NCBI GenBank assembly: GCA_905209745.1
Contig: CAJLUG010000019.1
Location: forward strand, 1 to 10,450
Source of the DNA: an uncultured Mycoplasma sp.
GTDB lineage: Bacteria; Bacillota_I; Bacilli_A; RF39; UBA660
Direction: 5' to 3'
DNA: 10,450 nucleotides
The translations under genes and the position numbers were made by a program. The notes under the pieces were generated by a model that worked only from the letters and a program-made list of their open reading frames with translations, made no database searches and was not told the DNA's origin. Position 1 is the first letter of the stretch. Each line of letters begins with the position of its first letter. Positions 1 through 6,565 of this stretch are shown here, in pieces.

Positions 1-323
1 ATTGTTGCAGGGGAAACAGGCTCTGGTGTTACTGGCACTGGATTTGGTATATCCATAATATTTGCATTATCTACTGCAGGAGAGTTCATCTCTGGTACCG
101 CACCTGTTGGTACTTGATTTGCATCCATTGTAGGAGCAACTGCTTCAGGAGCAGGAGTTGCTGCTGGTGCTGGTGCTGCAGTTTCTGCTTGTTCTTGTTT
201 CTTTTCTTTTTTCTTTTTACCAGAAGTAGCAATTAAAATAATTAATGCGATAATTAATAATAATACTCCTCCTGTTATTAATAATCCCGGTATTGATAAA
301 AACCAATCTAAACTAAAATCCAT
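1..323 (-). CDS. Membrane-anchored Ala/Pro-rich protein, 5' part only
   Basis: I do not recognise this gene. It begins with ATG at 323 and stays open for 107 codons to the window edge, so the 3' end is missing. An SD-like AGGGAG lies 11 bases upstream of the start. Residues 1-12 are a short amphipathic lead (MDFSLDWFLSIP), residues 13-33 form one hydrophobic membrane segment, and a lysine cluster (GKKKKEKK, 35-42) follows, which predicts a cytoplasmic tail by the positive-inside rule. From about residue 45 the chain is low complexity and rich in Ala, Pro, Thr and Val, typical of a flexible linker leading to a domain outside this window. It lies downstream of the pseudouridine synthase gene, separated by a terminator, so it is probably its own transcription unit. 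The reading frame is well supported; the function is unknown. Confidence 0.75.
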   Translation of the reverse strand, partial: MDFSLDWFLSIPGLLITGGVLLLIIALIILIATSGKKKKEKKQEQAETAAPAPAATPAPEAVAPTMDANQVPTGAVPEMNSPAVDNANIMDIPNPVPVTPEPVSPAT

Positions 324-368
324 AATTATATCGACTCCCTCTACTTTTTATTCTAATACTATGATAAC

Positions 369-393
369 AAAAAATATTTGCAATTGCAAACAT
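369..393 (-). terminator. Rho-independent terminator after the pseudouridine synthase gene
   Basis: Read on the minus strand, a hairpin built on the palindrome TTTGCAATTGCAAA (377-390) extends by three more pairs, one of them G-T, and is followed at once by six T. It starts six bases beyond the TAG stop at 399-401. The stem is short and AT-rich but the position and T-run are right. Confidence 0.7.
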
Positions 394-398
394 TTTAT

Positions 399-1064
399 CT
401 ATTGTACATATTTTGACAGTGTAAAGCTTGTCCAATAGTCTTTCTTTGGAGGTAATAAATAGAAGTCTAGGACTTTTTTGGTTGTAGGATGGGTAAATTT
501 TAAATGATAAGAAAATAAGGCAATTTGGGTCTTATCCTCTACTCCATACCTTTGATCTCCACATAAGGGATGGTTGTTGTGGGCAAATTGTACTCTGATT
601 TGATGATGTCTTCCTGTTTTTAATGTTACTTTTACTAAGGTTTTATCATCTTTTCTTTCTAGAACTTGATAATCTAATATAGCGTCTTTTCCATCTTTTG
701 CGATTATACTATTACCATTACTTAATCTTTTTATCTTATCCTGATAGGTTCCTTTTTCTTCTTGGATTGTGCCCTGTACTATTGCTAGATATTCTTTTAC
801 TACTTCATGTTTTTGGATTTGTTCTGTCAATCTTTTGGCAGCTTTCGATGTTTTTGCGAATACCATGATTCCACCTACTGGACGGTCTAAGCGATGAACG
901 AGTCCTAAGTAGACATTTCCAGGTTTTTGGTATTTTTCTTTGATATATTCTTTTACTAGGGTAAATAGGTCTTGATCTTTGGTATTATCACTCTGACTTA
1001 ACATGTTGATGGGTTTTTCTACGACGATTAAGTGATTGTCTTCATATAAAATATTAATCTTCAT
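399..1064 (-). CDS. RluA-family RNA pseudouridine synthase, short form without S4 domain
   Basis: Predicted to isomerise uridine to pseudouridine in rRNA or tRNA; the target site cannot be read from the sequence. With the start at 1064 the protein has 221 residues. The RluA-family catalytic motif HRLDRPVGG is at residues 57-65 with the nucleophilic Asp60, and the second family motif TGRHHQIRVQF is at 150-160. The N-terminus (ILYEDNHLIVVEKP) matches the usual beginning of the catalytic domain, so there is no N-terminal S4 RNA-binding domain. It is about the length of E. coli RluA and shorter than the roughly 300-residue S4-containing relatives. An in-frame ATG at 1082 would add MENGKK. I prefer 1064 because it reduces the overlap with the upstream methyltransferase gene to 11 bases and has GGGA five bases ahead; the ATG at 1082 has an equally weak AGG. 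The overlap indicates co-transcription and translational coupling. Family is certain, start is not. Confidence 0.92.
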   Translation of the reverse strand: MKINILYEDNHLIVVEKPINMLSQSDNTKDQDLFTLVKEYIKEKYQKPGNVYLGLVHRLDRPVGGIMVFAKTSKAAKRLTEQIQKHEVVKEYLAIVQGTIQEEKGTYQDKIKRLSNGNSIIAKDGKDAILDYQVLERKDDKTLVKVTLKTGRHHQIRVQFAHNNHPLCGDQRYGVEDKTQIALFSYHLKFTHPTTKKVLDFYLLPPKKDYWTSFTLSKYVQ

Positions 1065-1929
1065 CTTTTTCCCATTTTCCATAGATACCTGCTGGTAAGA
1101 TAATTTCGCTTTCTTTTTCTTTTAAGCCTATTTCTCCACAAGTAATTTTACCTTTATGTTTTTTATTTACTGTTAATGTTAATATATTTTTTAATACGGT
1201 TGAAGATAAGCCTGTCGTGTAAGAATTGATTAGGAAAAATAGTGGATCATCACTTAATATTTTAGTACAAATATTTACTAAGTAGCTTAGACTTTTCTCA
1301 ATATTCCATACTTCTTTATTTGCTCCTCTACCATAACTAGGGGGATCCATAATAATAGCGTCATAAGTATTTCCTCTTCTAATTTCTCTTTCCACAAACT
1401 TGACAGCGTCATCTACTAAGTAACGTATTTCTTTATCTTCTAAGCCGTTTGTTTTTACATTTTCTTTACACCATTCTATCATTCCACGAGAGGAATCCAC
1501 ATGAGTAACAGAGGCACCAGCAGAAAGACAAGCGACAGTTGCTCCTCCAGTATAGGCAAATAAATTTAAAACTTTTATTTTTCTATTTTCTTTTTTTATC
1601 TTTTCTATCATAAAATCCCAATTGATGGCCTGTTCTGGGAATAGTCCCGTATGTTTAAAGCCCATCTGTTTGATATTAAAAGTTAAGTTTTTATAATTTA
1701 CTTGCCAAGAAGATGGCATTTTCTTTAAATTTTCCCAATGCCCTCCCCCTTTATTACTTCTGTGATAGACAGCATGGATGATGTCATGATACTCTTCATA
1801 TAAATCGCCTTCGTCCCAAATAACTTCTGGATCTGGTCTTAATAAATAAATATCTTTCCAACGTTCTAACTTTTGTCCACGTGAGGTTTTTATTAATTCA
1901 TAATCTTTCCAATCTTTTGTTACTTCCAC
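1054..1929 (-). CDS. Class I SAM-dependent methyltransferase, RlmI/RlmK-like (COG1092-type)
   Basis: Predicted rRNA or other RNA methyltransferase with a Rossmann fold. Starting at GTG 1929 it has 291 residues, normal for this group. SAM-binding motif I (VLNLFAYTGGATVACLSAGA) is near residues 120-139, the acidic end of strand 2 (HVDSS) near 143-147, and the DPPSYGRG catalytic-loop motif at 195-202. After strand 5 the sequence is LINSYTTGLS; it lacks the conserved Cys of m5C methyltransferases such as RlmI, so cytosine-C5 chemistry is unlikely and the substrate is open. The N-terminal part (WKDYELI...LRRPDP-like, here LLRPDPEVIW) is typical of the family. The frame extends to a TTG at 1959, but AAGGA nine bases before the GTG favours 1929. 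Its stop lies inside the pseudouridine synthase gene, so the two form an RNA-modification pair. Confidence 0.88.
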   Translation of the reverse strand: MEVTKDWKDYELIKTSRGQKLERWKDIYLLRPDPEVIWDEGDLYEEYHDIIHAVYHRSNKGGGHWENLKKMPSSWQVNYKNLTFNIKQMGFKHTGLFPEQAINWDFMIEKIKKENRKIKVLNLFAYTGGATVACLSAGASVTHVDSSRGMIEWCKENVKTNGLEDKEIRYLVDDAVKFVEREIRRGNTYDAIIMDPPSYGRGANKEVWNIEKSLSYLVNICTKILSDDPLFFLINSYTTGLSSTVLKNILTLTVNKKHKGKITCGEIGLKEKESEIILPAGIYGKWEKDED

Positions 1930-1970
1930 TTTTCCACATCCTTTACAGTGACTTGTCAACTACAATTATA

Positions 1971-1997
1971 AATAAAAAGTAGATAAAAATCTACTTT
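1971..1997 (-). terminator. Rho-independent terminator after the hybrid histidine kinase gene
   Basis: On the minus strand a perfect 9-bp stem AAAGTAGAT/ATCTACTTT with a TTTT loop (1997 down to 1976) runs directly into TTTTTATT. It begins four bases past the TAA stop of the kinase gene (2001-2003). It separates the kinase unit from the methyltransferase-pseudouridine synthase unit. Confidence 0.85.
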
Positions 1998-2000
1998 ATA

Positions 2001-3860
2001 TTACAATATTTCTTCTTTTTCTTTGGCTTTTTTAAAAACTTTTTCTAATTTTATTTTTATTTGATCCTTGGTAAATGGTTTCGCTATATAATCCGTAAAT
2101 CCTTCTTCTAGATATCTTTCTTCTGAGCCAGCAATGGCATCGGCGGTTAACGCAATTACGGGAGTAGAAAAACCATCTAACTCTTTTAATTCTTTTAAGG
2201 CGGTTTCTCCACTTTTTACTGGCATCATAATATCCATTAATATTAAATCATACGTTGATCCAGATTTTATTTTATCTATACATTCTTGTCCATTGAAACA
2301 TTCATCAATGGAAAAGTTAAAATCTTTTAGACTTCTTTTCGCAACTTTAATATTTAATTCGTTATCATCGACAATTAATATTTTCTTATTTGTTAAATTT
2401 ATGGGACCAGTAGATGATAGTATTTCTGCTTGATTTAGTATTTCTTTATTTGTTAATGGTTTTGTTAGTTTATCTATTTTTTGTGGTAGTTGTACCATGA
2501 AGATAGAACCTTCTTTATATTTACTTTCGACATTAATTTTACCATTCATTAATTCTACTAATTTTTTAGTAATGGCAAGACCAAGTCCGGTTCCTTCTGC
2601 TGTTGTATTCTTTTCTATATTAAGTCGTTCGAATTTCGTAAATAGTTTATTAATATCTTCTGCTTTAATACCACGTCCCGTATCTTTTACTGTAATTAAT
2701 AAGGTACAGATATCATTTTCATTAATACAGTTTACAATTAGTTTTACATACCCTTGTTCTGTATATTTAATGGCATTTGATAATAAGTTGTTGATGATTT
2801 GTTTGATATGGGCTTTATCTCCTATTAGATGGTAAGGAAGATCATCTGCGATTTTTATTTCATATTCAATAGGTTTATTTCCTATTCTGCTACCTTCTAC
2901 TCTAGCAAGAGATTCTATTTCTTTCTTTGGATTGTATGAAACCTCTGTAATTTCCATTTTGGCACTTTCTATTTTATTAATATCCATAATATTACCTACA
3001 ATTTCAAGTAGTGTTTTAGATGCTTGGACGATATCTTCTAAATCTTCTTTCGTTTCTCCTGTAGCATTACTTCTTTCCATTAAATCTTCTGATAGGCCGA
3101 CTATGGCATTTAAGGGAGTACGTATTTCATGTGACATACTCGATAAGAAATCACTTTTGGCACGATTCGCTTTTTCAGCAGTTTCTTTTGCGACATTTAG
3201 TTCGGCAATCATTTTTACGTCTGGGTTTTCTATTGTAAAGTACATGATTAATAATACAAAAGATACACAATATGTTTCCGTAATTACTTCTGGATAATAA
3301 GCTCTTAATATTAATCCTAGTAAAAACATAAATATTAAAATAACAAAAGGAATACTTTTCTTATAGTTTTTATGGTTAGCGATAAAATATTTAATATTGA
3401 ATATAAGCATTAAAATAAAATATAGAACTAATGATACCATCGCAACATCATAAGACGGACCAGAGACATCTAATACTTCTTTATAATTAATCGTTTGTAA
3501 TGGTGTTATTATGATTAAAATAATAAATATGATTTGAATGATTCTACTATATTTTATAAATTGTTGTTTGGTTTCTTCTTTTAAATTGTTGACAATTACA
3601 TTATAAAGCATTAGACAAGAAGCAATTGTTGTCAAAAGAATTAAATGTAGTTTTTGAATGATTGTTACCATGATGGGAATATCTATTGTTTTTGCAAACA
3701 TAAAGCCAAATAAAGCATTGGTGCAAAAGATTACATTTAGGATAATCATCCATTTATAGACTTCTACTTCTTCTGTTTTGACATTCTTTTTGGTAAAGAA
3801 AATACCTATTAAAAATAAACCGATTGTTAGTGCTGCCCCTGATAACCATATACCACTCAT
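2001..3860 (-). CDS. Hybrid sensor histidine kinase with seven membrane helices and C-terminal receiver domain
   Basis: Membrane sensor kinase of 619 residues. About seven hydrophobic segments fill residues 4-22, 36-56, 62-90, 105-121, 138-160, 168-186 and 193-210, with little extracytoplasmic sequence, so the signal is probably sensed in or near the membrane. A short linker leads to the HisKA domain with H-box SSMSHEIRTPLNAIVGL and phospho-acceptor His244. The HATPase domain shows the N box (NNLLSNAIKYTE, about 357-368), G1 (DTGRGI, 393-398), F box (FTKF, 407-410) and G2 (GTGLGLAI, 423-430). A receiver domain occupies about 493-610: acidic pair in ILIVDDNE, phospho-acceptor Asp543 in LMDIMMP, Thr572 and Lys594. 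No Hpt or DNA-binding domain is present and no partner regulator is in the window, so a separate Hpt protein and output regulator are expected elsewhere. GGAGGA sits just upstream of ATG 3860. It follows the acyltransferase gene by 35 bases without a terminator. Confidence 0.95.
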   Translation of the reverse strand: MSGIWLSGAALTIGLFLIGIFFTKKNVKTEEVEVYKWMIILNVIFCTNALFGFMFAKTIDIPIMVTIIQKLHLILLTTIASCLMLYNVIVNNLKEETKQQFIKYSRIIQIIFIILIIITPLQTINYKEVLDVSGPSYDVAMVSLVLYFILMLIFNIKYFIANHKNYKKSIPFVILIFMFLLGLILRAYYPEVITETYCVSFVLLIMYFTIENPDVKMIAELNVAKETAEKANRAKSDFLSSMSHEIRTPLNAIVGLSEDLMERSNATGETKEDLEDIVQASKTLLEIVGNIMDINKIESAKMEITEVSYNPKKEIESLARVEGSRIGNKPIEYEIKIADDLPYHLIGDKAHIKQIINNLLSNAIKYTEQGYVKLIVNCINENDICTLLITVKDTGRGIKAEDINKLFTKFERLNIEKNTTAEGTGLGLAITKKLVELMNGKINVESKYKEGSIFMVQLPQKIDKLTKPLTNKEILNQAEILSSTGPINLTNKKILIVDDNELNIKVAKRSLKDFNFSIDECFNGQECIDKIKSGSTYDLILMDIMMPVKSGETALKELKELDGFSTPVIALTADAIAGSEERYLEEGFTDYIAKPFTKDQIKIKLEKVFKKAKEKEEIL

Positions 3861-3895
3861 AAACTTCCTCCATTATCTATTTATAGAATATCATT

Positions 3896-4906
3896 TTACT
3901 TGGTTCTTTTCAACACTTTGGCTTGGACTTGACGGTCTACTGCAGACATGTCGTTGAATAAAAAGGCATTTTTTTCATTGATTTTAAGATTTGGCATGAA
4001 TGAAAAAGCGTCTTCTCTTTCTGTTTCATTTTTATCTTTATAACGAGTTTGTTCAATTGCTTCTAATGAGTAATTATCATCTTCTTCTAGTTCACTCATA
4101 ATTTCATTTTCATACATTTCTTGGATTGCTAGATAATTATCTGGTAGTTGTTTTCTTACCCAATATTTTTCATCATTTTCTAAATGTTCCCAGATATTCC
4201 ATTTTAATGTAGCCATTTTTTCTCTTAATTTGTCAGCTCCACTTCTTAGATTATCTTTATCCCATTCGGTGGCTTTAATATTTTTACCTATATTTACGTA
4301 GTAATTATTTCCTTTTTTATCGATTGCGACAGGAATAATGTCAGCGTTTGCTTCCAAGGCCATTCTGATGGCTCCAGAATATAATTTTCCAACGATTTTA
4401 TATGGGGACATTAACCAAGCTCCTTCTGGAGTAATGATGATGTTTCCTTTTCTTTTTAATATTTCAATGGCGGTTTTTTCTCCGATATGACGATCCATTT
4501 TATCATCGGTATCTACAAATACTGCACCTAATTCTTTTACTATTTTTCCAGCTGGTTGTACATATAATTTTCCAGGATCTCCCCATAGAAAGTAGGCGCT
4601 TTCTTTTATCACTTCGGCCATAGTTTCAATATCATAACGACAAAAATGAGTATAGGCATAAATTCTAGGGTTTTCTGTTTTTGTACTTTCGTCATTTATT
4701 ACTTTTACTTTACGATGACTTAGTCTATTTAGACCGTATTTTATAATCAGACGAAGAACTTTTTTGGTTACTTTTCGACGTTTTAAGCCCTTTACTGGTA
4801 TATTATGCTCATAGTTATATTTACGTAGTGCTCGGTAATAGGCACTCAATTCATCTACAGGCATTCTTTTTAATTCTCTCATTGACTTTTTTTCAAACTT
4901 ATCCAT
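3896..4906 (-). CDS. PlsC-type lysophospholipid/glycerolipid acyltransferase
   Basis: Predicted 1-acyl-glycerol-3-phosphate acyltransferase-like enzyme of membrane lipid synthesis, 336 residues. The catalytic H(X4)D motif is HFCRYD with His87 and Asp92. The block GAVFVDTDD (127-135) fits the second acyltransferase motif, TPEGAW (159-164) stands where PlsC has its EGTR-like substrate-binding motif, and IIPVAI (190-195) is the last motif. The usual arginine after EG is replaced by AW, so substrate choice may differ from PlsA-to-PlsC type enzymes. The N-terminal 75 residues are basic (KGLKRRKVTKK), which suits peripheral membrane contact. A charged C-terminal extension of about 100 residues beyond the core is rich in Glu, Asp, Asn and Lys and has no motif I know. 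A strong promoter and AAGGGGG ribosome binding site precede ATG 4906. It is the first gene of a unit with the hybrid kinase. Confidence 0.88.
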   Translation of the reverse strand: MDKFEKKSMRELKRMPVDELSAYYRALRKYNYEHNIPVKGLKRRKVTKKVLRLIIKYGLNRLSHRKVKVINDESTKTENPRIYAYTHFCRYDIETMAEVIKESAYFLWGDPGKLYVQPAGKIVKELGAVFVDTDDKMDRHIGEKTAIEILKRKGNIIITPEGAWLMSPYKIVGKLYSGAIRMALEANADIIPVAIDKKGNNYYVNIGKNIKATEWDKDNLRSGADKLREKMATLKWNIWEHLENDEKYWVRKQLPDNYLAIQEMYENEIMSELEEDDNYSLEAIEQTRYKDKNETEREDAFSFMPNLKINEKNAFLFNDMSAVDRQVQAKVLKRTK

Positions 4907-4934
4907 CGCGGATCCCCCTTACAAATTCGTATAG

Positions 4935-4963
4935 ATTATACCATATTTTGTCAAAATTGGCAA
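4935..4963 (-). promoter_or_regulatory. Sigma-A type promoter for the acyltransferase-kinase unit
   Basis: On the minus strand TTGCCA (4963-4958) is followed by a 17-base spacer and a perfect TATAAT (4940-4935) preceded by the extended -10 element TGG. Transcription would begin near 4928, about 22 bases ahead of the start codon. Confidence 0.8.
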
Positions 4964-5013
4964 AAAAGACCTTGAAGCGTATACTTTTTTCCTTCTACGG
5001 TATTTACATTCAG

Positions 5014-5036
5014 AAAAAACAACCGAGGTGGTTGTT
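5014..5036 (-). terminator. Rho-independent terminator after the lipoprotein gene
   Basis: On the minus strand the stem AACAACC/GGTTGTT (7 bp, loop ACCTC) is followed by TTTTTT-like sequence and TCTG. It begins six bases past the TAA stop at 5042-5044. It is GC-richer than the other terminators here and clearly isolates the lipoprotein gene from the acyltransferase promoter. Confidence 0.85.
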
Positions 5037-5041
5037 CTTTA

Positions 5042-5851
5042 TTATGACAAAGTAAATATTTTACCATACGTAGTTATTACTAGGTTTGATCCGTAGTATA
5101 AAATACTATTATCATTATAATACTCTGTTAGTGTTTCATTTTTTCTTAGATAATATTCACACTCTACATCGGCATATTCACTACATCTTTCTTCATTTGT
5201 TAATTCCATACGATAAATAGCGTTATTTGTTTTTAGATAAGTTTCTTTTGATTCCTCTTTGTAGTTAAAATCGATAATTTTTCCATAATCCTCGCTACTA
5301 TAGACTTCTTTTTGGTCTGTAACTATATAAGGTGCATTATAATCTTGTCTTTTTATGGTATATTGTGTGACGGTACCATCTTCTTTTAAGACATCATATA
5401 TACCATTATTTGCGTCGATTGTAATTACTTTTTTTATTTCTTTTTCCCCTAATAATAAGGTATATAGTTGATAATTACTATCGTTTGCAGTTACTTCTGT
5501 TAGAGGTGTTGATGTTGTGGTACCTGGTGCATAATAGAATTTATTATCTTCTCCTTTTAAAATATTACTATCCATATAGGCAATAATTTTGGTAGTAAAT
5601 GATATTTCTTTACAGTTTTCTTCATTGGTATAGGGTTGTGATAAAGAAACGTCGTATAAATTACCATCTTCGGTAATGGCATAGGTACCATTGGTATAAA
5701 TGACTTTGTCTTGTTGCCACTTGTTACAGACAAACTCATTATCTGATACTGTATATCCTTGATGACGAATATCTCGTGTTATGGTTCCATTACATCCCGT
5801 TAAACAAATTAATAATGTTATCACTGTTCCTACTTTTAATAATTTTTTCAC
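5042..5851 (-). CDS. Lipoprotein with possible beta-propeller-like repeats, function unknown
   Basis: I do not recognise the family. The 269-residue product starts with GTG at 5851, with AAGGA nine bases upstream. The signal peptide MKKLLKVGTVITLLICLTGC ends in a clear lipobox (LTGC), so the mature protein should be lipidated at Cys20 and anchored on the outer face of the membrane. The rest is strand-rich. Short related elements recur: KVIYTNGTYAITEDGNLYDV (49-68), VITIDANNGIYDVLKEDGTV (142-161), a weaker one near 192-215 and ILYYGSNLVITTYGKIFTL (250-268). Their pattern, a strand, a Gly-containing turn and then a strand ending in Tyr, suggests an RCC1- or propeller-like fold, but this is inference. 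Four further cysteines (42, 80, 223, 231) could form disulfides. It is divergent from a TasA-like gene with overlapping promoters, which suggests a cell-surface role. Confidence 0.82.
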   Translation of the reverse strand: MKKLLKVGTVITLLICLTGCNGTITRDIRHQGYTVSDNEFVCNKWQQDKVIYTNGTYAITEDGNLYDVSLSQPYTNEENCKEISFTTKIIAYMDSNILKGEDNKFYYAPGTTTSTPLTEVTANDSNYQLYTLLLGEKEIKKVITIDANNGIYDVLKEDGTVTQYTIKRQDYNAPYIVTDQKEVYSSEDYGKIIDFNYKEESKETYLKTNNAIYRMELTNEERCSEYADVECEYYLRKNETLTEYYNDNSILYYGSNLVITTYGKIFTLS

Positions 5852-5871
5852 TTGCTCACATCCTTAGTATG

Positions 5872-5900
5872 AATATACCATATTTTCTCTATTCTTTCTA
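5872..5900 (-). promoter_or_regulatory. Extended -10 promoter of the lipoprotein gene
   Basis: On the minus strand TGG precedes TATATT (5877-5872), with a weak -35 TAGAAA (5900-5895) at 17-base spacing. The -10 block (AATATGGTATATTC) nearly repeats the acyltransferase promoter's AATATGGTATAATC. Confidence 0.55.
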
Positions 5901-5918
5901 TTATTTTTATGATAAAAT
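5890..5918 (+). promoter_or_regulatory. Extended -10 promoter of the plus-strand TasA-like gene
   Basis: TAAAAT (5913-5918) is preceded by TGA, an extended -10 element. The -35 position (about 5890-5895) is poor. Transcription would begin near 5925 and leave a short leader holding AAGGTAGGTG, a good ribosome binding site four bases before ATG 5940. The -35 region overlaps that of the divergent lipoprotein promoter. Confidence 0.5.
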
Positions 5919-5939
5919 TATAGATAAGGTAGGTGTCTT

Positions 5940-6539
5940 ATGAATAAGAAAAGAGATTTACGATTTGTTATTTTATTTGTTGTGATTGTTAGCTGTTGTC
6001 TAATTTATTTATTTCAGTCTTCTTATGCGAAGTATAGACGTGGAGTTAGTGGACGTGTTTCTTCTGAAATTGCTAGTTGGAATATTAAGGTTAATGGTGA
6101 AGATATTATGGATAAGAAAGAACTTACTACGACCATTGAACCTACATTTTTAGAAAGTGAGAATAGTAATGAAGGAGTGATTGCTCCAGGGGTGGAAGGA
6201 TATTATTTAGTAACTATTGATGCGAGTGAAGTTGATGTTAATTTCTTATGTACGATATATTCTACGGTAGCAGAAACTTCTAGTATTAGTGATTTAAAGA
6301 CATTGTCTTATGAGATTAATCCCACTGATGATACTTCTAATAAATTAGAGTATTCTCCAGATACTGGTATTGTAGTAGAAATTCCTAAAAATACGAGTGA
6401 GTATGTTTTTAAGATTTATTTAACTTGGGATGATGATACTGGTACTATGGATAATCAAGCAGATACCTCTGTGGCGTTAGATGATACGAGTCAAGCATTA
6501 ATGACTGTTGATTTACAATTTAGTCAGTTAAACAATTAA
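5940..6539 (+). CDS. TasA-like exported protein with SipW-dependent-type signal peptide
   Basis: Predicted secreted or surface protein of 199 residues, probably a SipW substrate. The N-terminus is basic (MNKKRDLR), followed by a hydrophobic core at 9-26 and a likely cleavage site after SSYA at residue 30. The stretch just past it, YRRGVSGRVSSEIASWNIKV (32-51), aligns by eye with the same part of the minus-strand neighbour (SVSGSIISWDVNF), the pattern seen at the start of mature TasA/camelysin-like proteins. The rest is acidic, strand-rich and Ser/Thr/Asp-heavy, fitting a beta-sandwich exported protein. Only one cysteine (104) lies in the mature part. It is the only plus-strand gene, opposite the operon that encodes the peptidase, and converges on a shared terminator. 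Assignment to the TasA-like group rests on signal type, fold-like composition and context, not on strong overall similarity. Confidence 0.75.
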   Translation: MNKKRDLRFVILFVVIVSCCLIYLFQSSYAKYRRGVSGRVSSEIASWNIKVNGEDIMDKKELTTTIEPTFLESENSNEGVIAPGVEGYYLVTIDASEVDVNFLCTIYSTVAETSSISDLKTLSYEINPTDDTSNKLEYSPDTGIVVEIPKNTSEYVFKIYLTWDDDTGTMDNQADTSVALDDTSQALMTVDLQFSQLNN

Positions 6540-6540
6540 A

Positions 6541-6565
6541 AAAAATGGATTTTCTATCCATTTTT
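6541..6565. terminator. Bidirectional terminator between convergent TasA-like genes
   Basis: A 10-bp perfect stem AAAAATGGAT (6541-6550) pairs with ATCCATTTTT (6556-6565) around a 5-base loop. The A-run on one side and T-run on the other give a hairpin followed by T on both strands. It starts just after the plus-strand stop and overlaps the last bases of the minus-strand stop codon. Confidence 0.88.

Noticed and set aside
377..390. The palindrome TTTGCAATTGCAAA as an operator
   Set aside because: It lies directly after a stop codon and is followed by a T-run on the coding strand, so a terminator explains it better; no second copy was noticed.
1930..1959. TTG start at 1959 for the methyltransferase, and a TTGACA at 1959-1954 as a -35 box
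   Set aside because: The GTG at 1929 has a proper AAGGA nine bases upstream and fits family length. No -10 follows the TTGACA at the right distance.
2134..3297. Open frames on the plus strand opposite the histidine kinase
   Set aside because: They are antisense to clearly conserved kinase and receiver domains, have no ribosome binding sites that I can see, and encode Ser/Leu/Ile/Phe-rich sequence typical of antisense reading.
4941..4956. TTGACA at 4955-4950 on the minus strand as the -35 of the acyltransferase promoter
   Set aside because: It leaves only a nine-base-scale spacer to TATAAT, far too short; TTGCCA with a 17-base spacer is the fitting -35.
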